In this document: positions 53,650 through 61,242 of the stretch, piece by piece
How positions within the stretch are numbered: the stretch's first letter is position 1
Layout: each line of letters opens with the position of its first letter
NCBI GenBank assembly: GCA_024277115.1
Contig: JAJRVW010000134.1
Location: 1 to 61,242, forward strand
Direction: 5' to 3'
Length of the DNA: 61,242 nucleotides
Source of the DNA: Calditrichota bacterium
GTDB lineage: Bacteria > Calditrichota > Calditrichia > Calditrichales > J004
Notes under the pieces: generated by a model
Told to the model about the DNA's origin: nothing
Database searches by the model: none
What the model saw: the letters and a program-made list of their open reading frames with translations, nothing else
Translations under genes and position numbers: made by a program

Positions 53650-55506
53650 TTAACCTTTCTTAATCGCGTAGATTGCGTCGATCACATCTTGTGTGTTAAA
53701 TGGCAGCCCTTTTACCTGGTTAACAGGCTTGGCATCCACTAGATATTCTGCGCGTAAAATTTTTATTAATTGGCCCATATTTATTTCGGGCACGATTACA
53801 TGTTTGAAGTTTTTGATAATTTTACCAAGACTTTTTGGCAATGGGTTTATCCAACGCAAATGAAACCATGAAACCGCATCACCATTTGCACGCATTTCTT
53901 CGACAACATTGCACATTGTACCGTAGGTGCTGCCCCAAGTCACGATCAAAACATCGCCACTCTCGTCACCATCAATCTTGGGTTCATTAATATAATTTAC
54001 CAGGCGTTCCACTTTTTCCGCCCGCAACCGGATCATTTTGTCATGGTTGTCCGGATCGTACGAAACATTTCCGGTAATATCTTCTTTTTCTAAACCGCCC
54101 AGACGGTGCTCATGGCCTTTTGTTCCCGGCAAAGACAGTTCACGGGAAAGCGTTTCAGGGTTGCGTGCATAAGGCTGATAGCTTTCTTTGGGGTCGGCAT
54201 ATTTTACATTTATTTCAGGGATTTTATCCGTATCCGGGATTAACCAAGGTTCCGCCCCGTTAGCAATGTATCCATCAGAAAGCAAAAAAACCGGCGTTGT
54301 AAACTGTAAGGCAATTTTGGCCGCTTCATAAGCCGCTTCAAAACAATCTGCCGGGCTTTGTGCGGCAATCACCGGGATAGGCGCTTCACCGTTTCGGCCA
54401 TACATGGCCTGTAATAAATCGGCCTGCTCTGTTTTTGTTGGCAACCCTGTACTTGGCCCGCCTCGCTGAATATTAATCACAACCAGAGGCAGCTCCATCA
54501 TAACGGCATAACCAAGAAATTCCCCTTTTAAAGCAATGCCCGGCCCGCTGGATGCCGTGACACCCAATGCACCCGCATATGAAGCGCCAATCGCCGCACC
54601 AACTCCGGCAATTTCATCTTCGGCCTGAAAAGTTTTAACATCATAGTTGCGGTACTTTGAAAGATAATGGAGAATATCGCTGGCAGGCGTAATGGGGTAA
54701 CCTCCCATAAACAATTCCATTTTGGCTTTTTGAGATGCCGTAATCAACCCCAATACAATGGCCTCGTTGCCTGTAATATTTCGGTAAAGTCCCGGTTCAA
54801 CTTTGGCCTGATCAATTTGATAGGACGTTGTAAAAATCTCCGTAGACAAAGCATACGAGTAGCCGGCATTAAGCGCCAAAGAGTTTGCCTCGATGATATC
54901 CGGTTTATTTTTAAACTTATTTTTAATCCAGTCCAACGTCGTATCCAATGGACGGGTGAACATCCAATAAGCAATCCCCAATGCAAAGAAATTTTTACAA
55001 CGGTCTTTTTCCTTACTTTTCAGGGGCGAATCAATCAACGCCTCACGCGTTAATTTTGTGATTGGAACGTCAAAAAGCTGGTAGCCATCCAAAGTACGGT
55101 CTTCCAATGGGTTTTCGTCATAGCCGGCCAGTTTAAGGTTTCGATCGCTAAAAGCATCTTTGTTGACAATGATGATACCATTTTCTTTTAGCAAACCAAG
55201 GCTCACTTTTAAGGCTGCCGGGTTCATGGCAATCAATACATCGCTGTCGTCGCCTGGCGTGTGGACATTATCGCTGCTAAACTGGATTTGAAAACCGGAA
55301 ACACCAAAAAGGGTCCCGGCAGGTGCGCGGATTTCCGCCGGGTAATCCGGAAAAGTAGACAAATCATTTCCAAAAATGGCTGTGGTGCTTGTAAACTGAT
55401 TGCCTGTTAGCTGGATGCCATCACCTGAATCGCCTGCGAAACGGATGGTGATACGTTTTTTTGTTTTTTGTGCTTTTTGAATTTTCTCGCTTGTCTGCGT
55501 ACTCAT
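53650..55506 (-). CDS. korA: 2-oxoacid:ferredoxin oxidoreductase, alpha subunit (gamma-alpha fusion)
   Basis: A 618-aa protein. The gamma domain is N-terminal (about 20-200; IRFAGDSGDGIQLTGNQF). The pyrimidine-binding alpha domain (about 230-470) has GGYPITPASDIL, FQAEDEIAGVGAAIGAS, TASSGPG and QRGGPSTGLPTKTEQADL. The transketolase-C-like region ends the protein (DVLIVTWGSTYGTM). This domain order is the two-subunit KorAB form. The 254-bp region upstream has a TATTAT element on the minus strand but no clear -35. Confidence 0.92.
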   Translation of the reverse strand: MSTQTSEKIQKAQKTKKRITIRFAGDSGDGIQLTGNQFTSTTAIFGNDLSTFPDYPAEIRAPAGTLFGVSGFQIQFSSDNVHTPGDDSDVLIAMNPAALKVSLGLLKENGIIIVNKDAFSDRNLKLAGYDENPLEDRTLDGYQLFDVPITKLTREALIDSPLKSKEKDRCKNFFALGIAYWMFTRPLDTTLDWIKNKFKNKPDIIEANSLALNAGYSYALSTEIFTTSYQIDQAKVEPGLYRNITGNEAIVLGLITASQKAKMELFMGGYPITPASDILHYLSKYRNYDVKTFQAEDEIAGVGAAIGASYAGALGVTASSGPGIALKGEFLGYAVMMELPLVVINIQRGGPSTGLPTKTEQADLLQAMYGRNGEAPIPVIAAQSPADCFEAAYEAAKIALQFTTPVFLLSDGYIANGAEPWLIPDTDKIPEINVKYADPKESYQPYARNPETLSRELSLPGTKGHEHRLGGLEKEDITGNVSYDPDNHDKMIRLRAEKVERLVNYINEPKIDGDESGDVLIVTWGSTYGTMCNVVEEMRANGDAVSWFHLRWINPLPKSLGKIIKNFKHVIVPEINMGQLIKILRAEYLVDAKPVNQVKGLPFNTQDVIDAIYAIKKG

Positions 55507-55760
55507 TTATTCTCGGCCTTTTTATAATAGATCATTTTTTGGGATTCATCATATTTTGATTTGCGTAAAAGAACTCTATAACTTCATCATAATCGTTTTC
55601 ATAATCATGACCTTACTCTTACTCGTCTTAAAGCGGCAAAATCTAATTATCCTGCTTTTTTAAAACAAATAGATGTTTGAGATTTATTCTGCTTACTGGT
55701 TAATGAGAGGAAAACTAAAAATTGGGATTAAAGATTCCATCTTTCTTAGAAAAATAATAA

Positions 55761-57302
55761 TCAGCTCCAAATATCTCTATCAAGGCTGCGGTATTGGATG
55801 GCCTCGCTGATATGTTCCGGTAAAATAGATTCTTCTTTGGCCAAATCGGCAATCGTTCGGGAAACTTTTAAAATGCGGTCGTAGGCACGGGCGGAGAGCC
55901 CCAGTTTATTGATGGCTGTTTTAAGTAACTCCTGCCCGACTTCGTCGATTTTACAAAACTTCCGGATTTCCGCAGCTTGCATATCGGCGTTGCTGAACAA
56001 ATCCGTTTCACTTTCAAATCGTTTTTGCTGCACGTTCCGGGCCTGCTCCACACGTTCCCGTATTTTTGCAGACGGTTCGCCTTTTCGATCCGAGGAAAGC
56101 TCTTTAAACTTGACGGCGGGCACCTCAATATGAATATCGATCCGGTCTAATAAAGGCCCGGACACTTTTGCCAGGTAACGCTGAATTTGTGGCGGCGGAC
56201 AGGTACAACTACGGGTCGGGTCACCAAAATAGCCACAGGGACAAGGGTTCATTGCAGCGGCCAAGAGAAAGTTGGCAGGATAAGTTAATGACATTGACGC
56301 CCGGGAAATAGTGACATAACCATCTTCCATGGGTTGGCGCATCACTTCCAATACATTTTTTTTAAATTCTGGTAATTCATCTAAAAATAAAACCCCATGA
56401 TGGGACAGGCTCACCTCGCCCGGTTTGGGATATTTGCCGCCGCCCACAAGCGCTGCATCGGAAATTGTGTGGTGCGGTGAACGAAAGGGGCGTGTTGCCA
56501 CAAGGCCATGATTATTTTTTAGCAAGCCGGAAATAGAGTGGATTTTAGTTGTCTGGATGGCCTCTTCTAAGGAAAGCGGTGGCAAAATGGTTGCAAAGCG
56601 TTTGGCCAACATGGTTTTGCCCGATCCCGGCGGGCCGACCATGATTATATTATGACCACCGGCCGCGGCAACTTCAAGGGCGCGTTTTACATGCTCCTGC
56701 CCTTTTACATCGGCAAAATCAAATTTGGATTTCTGCCCTTCCCTGAACAGCTCATGAATATCTGTTTTAAATGGGTCGATTTGAAGCTGCCCATTAAGAA
56801 AATTTACCACATCCGTTAAATGCGCAGCAGGGATCACATCCAATTCCGGGCTGCCCATTGAGGCTTCGCGCGCATTTTCTTCCGGCAAGATAATACCTTT
56901 GTAACCCATTTTTTCAGCTGCGATGGCAATGGATAAACTACCATGTACCGGGCGGATGGAACCATCTAAGGCCAGTTCACCCAAAATAATATAATCATTT
57001 AGTTTGCCAGGCTCGATCATTTCCTGTGTGGTCATAATCCCAACTGCTATGGGCAGGTCGTATGACGAGCCTTCTTTTTTTATATCGGCCGGGGCAAGGT
57101 TGATGGTGATACGTTTTTGATAAACAAATTTATAGCCGGAATTTTTTATGGCTGATACAACACGCTCGCGGCTCTCTTTTACAGCATTATCCGGTAAGCC
57201 TACAATTGTAAAGAACGGGACATTTCCTTCTGCGTGGGTTTCAACTTCAACTTTATAGGCATCAATGCCCATTAACGCGGCGGTGTATACTTTGGAGATC
57301 AT
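55761..57302 (-). CDS. comM: ComM/YifB-family Mg-chelatase-like AAA+ ATPase
   Basis: A 513-aa protein. An N-terminal Lon-like S5 fold (about 1-170; GLPDNAVKESRERVVSAIKNSG, NLAPADIKKEGSSYDLP) is followed by an AAA+ domain (Walker A GPPGSGKTMLAKR, FRSPHHTISDAALVGGG, LFLDELPEF). A C4-type insertion (CPCGYFGDPTRSCTCPPPQIQRY) and the Mg-chelatase C-terminal domain (LSARAYDRILKVSRTIADLA) complete it. In naturally competent bacteria ComM is a branch-migration helicase needed for integration of transforming DNA. The gene is broadly conserved also in non-competent species. Confidence 0.92.
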   Translation of the reverse strand: MISKVYTAALMGIDAYKVEVETHAEGNVPFFTIVGLPDNAVKESRERVVSAIKNSGYKFVYQKRITINLAPADIKKEGSSYDLPIAVGIMTTQEMIEPGKLNDYIILGELALDGSIRPVHGSLSIAIAAEKMGYKGIILPEENAREASMGSPELDVIPAAHLTDVVNFLNGQLQIDPFKTDIHELFREGQKSKFDFADVKGQEHVKRALEVAAAGGHNIIMVGPPGSGKTMLAKRFATILPPLSLEEAIQTTKIHSISGLLKNNHGLVATRPFRSPHHTISDAALVGGGKYPKPGEVSLSHHGVLFLDELPEFKKNVLEVMRQPMEDGYVTISRASMSLTYPANFLLAAAMNPCPCGYFGDPTRSCTCPPPQIQRYLAKVSGPLLDRIDIHIEVPAVKFKELSSDRKGEPSAKIRERVEQARNVQQKRFESETDLFSNADMQAAEIRKFCKIDEVGQELLKTAINKLGLSARAYDRILKVSRTIADLAKEESILPEHISEAIQYRSLDRDIWS

Positions 57303-57373
57303 AGGAAGATTTTCTGTAAATGTTATCTATTTAGTTTTGGTCAAGCTTTAAAAGACTATTCTAAAAGATATTT

Positions 57374-58456
57374 CTATTTAAGTTTATCAATCTCAATACC
57401 TTCATTCTTTTGATGACAATTGTCATCAAAATATTTTTTAAAATTTTCATCAAAATTACAATTTTCAAATTTAGCCGTACAAACTAACTGGTTATAACCA
57501 TTCCAACCTACGAGGTCACAATCTTTTAATATTGCCCCATTCATAAAAATTGCTCGTCCACTAAATTTAATATTTATAAATTTTACTTTTTCAAATGATG
57601 CTTGCAAGCTACCTTGATTAAAATCACAATTCTGGAAAGCACTAAGATAAGCTTTAGAATGATTAAAATACGTTTTTAGAAAATTACAGTCATCAAAATT
57701 ACAATTAATAAAAATGCAATTGTGAAACCATAACTCTTCAAAAAGAACACTTTCAAAATTCACATTAATAAAAAATGAGTTACTAAAATTTATATTATTA
57801 AAAACTCCATTATTAAAAGTTCCCGTAATAATAATTTTTCGAATATCTAGTGGATATCTTGATTCAGTATTCTTTGAAACCGATAAGAGAATATTTAAAG
57901 CCTTTGTAATATGTTGAAATTCATCCAAATTTGCATTCTCTAAAAGATTGTTATTTGGATTTTCATAAAAGCCTGAAATAAATTTATCATTCAATATGAT
58001 TCTATTTGGATCCCAGGTATTTCTTGAAAGATATGTTGATATAATCCTTAAAACTTTTTCATTAAAATACTCAATTCGTGATAACTCACCCAGTAAATAT
58101 AACCCTGCAATTCTAATTTCAGATTTTTTAGATGCAAGTTGTTCTATCGCTTTTGAGAATACTTCTAATTGTTGATTTTTCTTAAGGATGTCTGTCTGCT
58201 GTTCAGAGTTATAAATCCGTCTATATGTTAGATATAACCCAAAGATTATTGTAATCCCTGCTATCAATTGTAAAACTAAAATGCGATATTTATAGACAAA
58301 TTCTCTATACGCATTATTATAATCAGCAATAGCATAAGAATTTGCGATCATAACAGGGATAACCCAAATACAGAAAATTAAAAATATTAATAAAATAACC
58401 CCAACAATAATTTTTTTTATTAGCGTAGATGTTTTATTTTCAAAAATTTCATTCAC
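57374..58456 (-). CDS. Pentapeptide-repeat membrane protein
   Basis: A 360-aa protein with two N-terminal transmembrane helices (about 15-35 and 52-75). A helical segment LEVFSKAIEQLASKKSEIRIAGLYLLGELSRI, typical of this group, follows. The C-terminal half is built of pentapeptide repeats (NINFSNSFFINVNFESVLFEELWFHNCIF...). The role of such proteins is unknown. The codon use is markedly AT-rich compared with comM next door, and the gene stands alone beside a toxin-antitoxin pair, hinting at an accessory insertion. Confidence 0.8.
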   Translation of the reverse strand: MNEIFENKTSTLIKKIIVGVILLIFLIFCIWVIPVMIANSYAIADYNNAYREFVYKYRILVLQLIAGITIIFGLYLTYRRIYNSEQQTDILKKNQQLEVFSKAIEQLASKKSEIRIAGLYLLGELSRIEYFNEKVLRIISTYLSRNTWDPNRIILNDKFISGFYENPNNNLLENANLDEFQHITKALNILLSVSKNTESRYPLDIRKIIITGTFNNGVFNNINFSNSFFINVNFESVLFEELWFHNCIFINCNFDDCNFLKTYFNHSKAYLSAFQNCDFNQGSLQASFEKVKFINIKFSGRAIFMNGAILKDCDLVGWNGYNQLVCTAKFENCNFDENFKKYFDDNCHQKNEGIEIDKLK

Positions 58457-58569
58457 TAAAGTTTTCCAGATTTCGGGAAGATAAAAGGCTTAAATACTTA
58501 TTATAAAATATTTAATTCAATATATTCTATTACCGTTACTTTGTCAATTATGCGAATTTCATAAAAGAG

Positions 58570-58884
58570 TCAACCTTTTGCTTTTGAACTTGAGTTTTGA
58601 ACGGATTGTGGAAAAAGGCGATGGCCTTCAAAAACGGTGAGTATTTCTATTGAGTTCGCTTTAACTAAATAAACAATACGATAACTTTTAACAAAAACTT
58701 CTCTTATGTCATCACGCCCAATTTCAGGAACCTTTCTTCCAGCCATGGGCATTTCTTTAGCTACCCGAGCCTGATCCCTAATTTTTTCAACCCATTTTCT
58801 TGCAGCGGCCGGCTTATCTTTTGATATAAATTCCCCGATTTCAACAAGGTCGTTTTGGGAACGTAACGTCCAGACAAGTTTCAT
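58570..58884 (-). CDS. RelE/ParE-family toxin
   Basis: A 104-aa protein: W-x-RS-QNDLVEIGEFISKD, ARKWVEKIRDQA, AGRKVPEIGRDDIREVFVKSYRIVYLV and ILTVFEGHRLFP, the ParE/RelE fold pattern. ParE types poison gyrase and RelE types cut mRNA on the ribosome; the residues here look closer to ParE. ATG 58884 overlaps the antitoxin stop as TAATG, the usual coupled order with the antitoxin first. Confidence 0.87.
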   Translation of the reverse strand: MKLVWTLRSQNDLVEIGEFISKDKPAAARKWVEKIRDQARVAKEMPMAGRKVPEIGRDDIREVFVKSYRIVYLVKANSIEILTVFEGHRLFPQSVQNSSSKAKG

Positions 58885-59177
58885 TATTTTCCTATGTTCC
58901 CAAATTTTTCATCGAGAATGAGTGTTACCTTATCATCATCAACAACCCTTCCTGCTTTTGAATCGTCAATCCCTTCCCTTACAGCCTGTATAAACTTCTT
59001 TTCTTCCATCAAGGAGTCATAAGTCTCAGGTGTAATTAGTACCGCTGTTGGATTTCCGTTTTGAGTAATTACGACCGGGCGTTGTGATTGATGAAGTTGT
59101 TTGAGTATGTTTGATGCTTTCGTTTTAAAAACACCCAATGGAAAAATATCTTTTGAAATTTGAAGTTGTTTCATCAT
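58884..59177 (-). CDS. Phd/YefM-family antitoxin
   Basis: A 97-aa protein with the Phd/YefM fold (LGVFKTKASNILKQLHQSQRPVVITQNGNPTAVLITPETYDSL) and a C-terminal tail (residues about 60-97) that would wrap the toxin. It probably autorepresses the pair through an operator just upstream (59178-59240). ATG codons at 59177 and 59174 are both possible. Confidence 0.87.
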   Translation of the reverse strand: MMKQLQISKDIFPLGVFKTKASNILKQLHQSQRPVVITQNGNPTAVLITPETYDSLMEEKKFIQAVREGIDDSKAGRVVDDDKVTLILDEKFGNIGK

Positions 59178-59240
59178 GATCCTTTATTATTTGGCTCCAA
59201 ATATAGACCTGAATATAAATATTCCAAAATATATTTCACG

Positions 59241-59801
59241 TCAAACCGCATCATACCTAAAACAATCCACAATATGGTCATTCACCATGCCGGTGGCCTG
59301 CATGTGCGCATAGACAACGGTGGAGCCCACAAATTTAAAACCGCGTTTTTTAAGATCGGCGCTAAGTTTATCGGAAAGCTCCGTTTTGGCGGGAATTTCA
59401 CTTAGGCTTTTCCAGCTATTAACAATCGGCTTATGGTTTACAAATCCCCAAATATAATTATCGAAACTGCCAAACTCTTCGGCTACTTTTAGAAAAGCCT
59501 GTGCATTGGAGATGGCCGCTTTAATTTTTAGTTTATTACGAATAATGCCGGCATCCTGCAATAAACGCGCCTGATCGTCCTCGGTATAATTAGCAACTTT
59601 GTTTATATTAAATCCGGCAAAAGCTTTACGGAAATTTTCCCGTTTATACAAAACAGTCCGCCAGCTAAGCCCGGCCTGAAATGTTTCCAGTATCAAAAAT
59701 TCAAATAAAAGCTGCTCGTCATGGACGGGAACGCCCCACTCTTCATCATGGTACTTGCAATACAAATCATCGTTTTCAGGAACCCATCCGCAACGTTTCA
59801 T
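59241..59801 (-). CDS. tag: DNA-3-methyladenine glycosylase I
   Basis: A 186-aa base-excision enzyme removing 3-methyladenine from DNA. The zinc-binding N-terminus (RCGWVPENDDLYCKYHDEEWG), the helix-hairpin-helix region (FEFLILETFQAGLSW, AGIIRNKLKI) and the C-terminal GFKFVGSTVVYAHMQATGMVNDH, which supplies the last Cys/His ligands in relatives, are all present. I use ATG 59801 with GGAG six nt upstream; longer in-frame starts (59813, 59864) exceed the family length of about 187 aa. Confidence 0.93.
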   Translation of the reverse strand: MKRCGWVPENDDLYCKYHDEEWGVPVHDEQLLFEFLILETFQAGLSWRTVLYKRENFRKAFAGFNINKVANYTEDDQARLLQDAGIIRNKLKIKAAISNAQAFLKVAEEFGSFDNYIWGFVNHKPIVNSWKSLSEIPAKTELSDKLSADLKKRGFKFVGSTVVYAHMQATGMVNDHIVDCFRYDAV

Positions 59802-59882
59802 AATTGTCTCCATTTTTTTCCATAAGTTTTGACTTATTCTTAGGCGCCAATAAAGGCAGCTCAATCTTTTTGTGCTTATTAA

Positions 59883-61242
59883 TTATGCCAAATTATTCTT
59901 TTTGCGAATTATCCATTCCATGGCTGCAATAAATATAATCACATATAAAAGCCAGTTTTTATAACGTAGCGCAACCTCATTTGTATGCATAATTTGTGTG
60001 TCTGCCAAATCCAAATAATTAAAAATTTTCTCTGCATTTTGAGCCCTAAAAAACATACCGTCACTTTCTTCGGCAAGTTGTTTTAAGAACAGCGTATCAA
60101 GATTTGTTTGTACAAACTCCCTGTTGTACGGTAAAACCTGGACTATTTGCCGGTCTTTGCCAATTTTATCACTCCCGATAAAACCATCCACTTTAAAAGT
60201 ATAAGCGCCTTCACCAATGGGTTTATAGCGCGCGATAAATACGCCGCTTCTATCCTTTTCCATTTGGATCGTAAAATTTTTTCCTTGCCACTCGGCAGCA
60301 AGTTCCATCCGGCCTGTTTTTACCAGGGCATTTTGTGCCGAATAGATAAATCCTTTTAAAATTATTTCCTGCCCCGGATTTGCACTGTTTTTATTGACCT
60401 CTAAAACAACCGGTTTAAATTTTTCATTATTTGCCGACCACCTAACCAGGTTTACGAGAAGGTTTTTATATCCATTTTTATAGTCCGGGTTGTCACGCAA
60501 TAAAAAATGCCATTTCCACAAACCCGTCCCGTTAATTAATGCCGACTTAAGACCATTGTTCTCTAAAACAATCAGCCCATTGGCGGCAAGCGCACGTTTG
60601 TTGGCTTCCAATAATACCGTTGATTTCTCCTTTGCAACCGTTGAAAAATTTATCGTGACAGGTGGCAGGTTATTCCAGTAAGAAGTATTAAGCTGTGCAT
60701 CATTAAATAAATTTAACAGCGGGTGGATACTCGTTTTAGCGAGAGGAAGAAATAACTCATTTTCTAATCTACTTCGGGGCATTATGCTTTTAATAGGCAT
60801 AAAATCGTAAAACATTTCTAACTTGGCCAGATTAATTTTTCGTCCCGGCAGCACTAAAAAGCCCGGGTGATTTTTAATCAAGCTATTTTTAATTTTTGAT
60901 AATTCAGCCGGTGTAGAATTATTTGCAGGATAATCCTGAAATATAATGACATCGAGACTATCGGTGCTATAATCAGCTAAGTTTTTATTCTTAATCTTTA
61001 TAAAGGAGCGGGCCTCAATATTCTCCGTTTGATTCAGGACAAACTTGATAAACTTATGTTCATAATTTGGCGTGGCGGAAAAAATCCCTACCCTGATTTT
61101 ATTTTTAATCACCTTTTGCGTAAAAACATACATATTGTTTTTTGAATTTGCATCAGGCACTTCGGGCAACAGTTTTACTGTAAATTTTTGCAACCCCGTT
61201 TTCTCAGGTTTATAAATAAATGTTATTTCCTGTTCCGTATCA
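59883..61242 (-). CDS. Membrane protein with glutamine-amidotransferase-like fold (5' end beyond window)
   Basis: At least 453 aa. The frame is open to the right edge; codons upstream of TTG 61193 read D-T-E-Q-E-I-T-F-I-Y-K-P-E-K-T-G, so 61193 is not the true start. The visible part has a beta-sandwich end, then a Rossmann/GATase1-like region (VGIFSATPNYEHKFIKFVL, DVIIFQDYP). Another beta domain follows (EIILKGFIYSAQ), and one C-terminal transmembrane helix (WLLYVIIFIAAMEWII). It resembles the large periplasmic proteins seen with VWA/Bat clusters in FCB bacteria; the function is unknown. Confidence 0.65.
   Translation of the reverse strand, partial: DTEQEITFIYKPEKTGLQKFTVKLLPEVPDANSKNNMYVFTQKVIKNKIRVGIFSATPNYEHKFIKFVLNQTENIEARSFIKIKNKNLADYSTDSLDVIIFQDYPANNSTPAELSKIKNSLIKNHPGFLVLPGRKINLAKLEMFYDFMPIKSIMPRSRLENELFLPLAKTSIHPLLNLFNDAQLNTSYWNNLPPVTINFSTVAKEKSTVLLEANKRALAANGLIVLENNGLKSALINGTGLWKWHFLLRDNPDYKNGYKNLLVNLVRWSANNEKFKPVVLEVNKNSANPGQEIILKGFIYSAQNALVKTGRMELAAEWQGKNFTIQMEKDRSGVFIARYKPIGEGAYTFKVDGFIGSDKIGKDRQIVQVLPYNREFVQTNLDTLFLKQLAEESDGMFFRAQNAEKIFNYLDLADTQIMHTNEVALRYKNWLLYVIIFIAAMEWIIRKKNNLA

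Overview
The window is 61 kb of a Gram-negative genome with low GC, roughly 38-40% by eye. Gene content points to the FCB superphylum, most likely Calditrichota/Ignavibacteria-like or a near neighbour. The markers are a GWxTD-domain secreted protein, a fused lpxC/fabZ, a DUF4954 protein, DUF6588-type outer-membrane proteins, split heptose genes rfaE1 and rfaE2, two-subunit 2-oxoacid:ferredoxin oxidoreductase, and many receiver, HD-GYP and cyclic-nucleotide-binding regulators. The phylum is an inference from these families; no 16S gene is present. Almost everything is on the minus strand. The exceptions are the GWxTD gene at the left edge and a DUF4954-LOG pair at 42-45 kb.

Layout, left to right. 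1-4.3 kb: GWxTD gene, then nadK (frameshifted), xseB, xseA and a 30-codon ribosomal-type gene. 4.3-11.7 kb: zinc-ribbon/TPR protein, LysM lytic transglycosylase, rfaE2, rfaE1, a receiver-PAS-histidine kinase, a small membrane protein, a thioredoxin-fold lipoprotein and RodZ. 11.6-14.7 kb: recJ, RNase P RNA, a C4 zinc-ribbon coiled-coil protein and a CAU-anticodon tRNA. 14.8-20.2 kb: a 729-aa orphan, rseP and two predicted outer-membrane barrels. 20.3-31.4 kb: an outer-membrane assembly and lipid A block (tamB, bamA, skp, lpxD, lpxC/fabZ, lpxA, lipoate ligase). 31.8-40.4 kb: membrane Fe-S oxidoreductase (frameshifted), def, erpA-like, rny, a degenerate HD-GYP regulator, fmt, yajC and tgt. 40.5-45.1 kb: a ROK regulator divergent from DUF4954 (interrupted by a stop) and LOG. 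45.1-52.6 kb: a signalling cluster of cNMP-binding/DUF4388 proteins, hybrid histidine kinase, Crp/Fnr, SPOR, LapA and an intact HD-GYP regulator. 52.6-57.3 kb: korB, korA and comM/yifB. 57.4-61.2 kb: a small accessory-looking stretch (pentapeptide protein, toxin-antitoxin), then tag and a membrane protein cut by the window edge.

Functionally the window is mostly envelope construction (lipid A, LPS heptose, Bam/Tam/Skp, RseP, lytic transglycosylase, RodZ) plus RNA and translation housekeeping. Its signalling layer relies on receiver, HD-GYP and cNMP domains.

The most unusual observation is that five otherwise well-conserved genes are each broken by one single-base event. nadK and the Fe-S oxidoreductase have one-base frameshifts beside purine runs. 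lpxD, DUF4954 and a cNMP/DUF4388 gene have in-frame stop codons. For all three stops, the likely ancestral codon differs by a G:C to T:A transversion. In each case homologous-looking sequence resumes immediately. This suggests either sequence error, possibly from oxidised DNA or homopolymers, or a real mutational bias in the source strain. I saw no CRISPR array, insertion sequence, prophage or replication origin.
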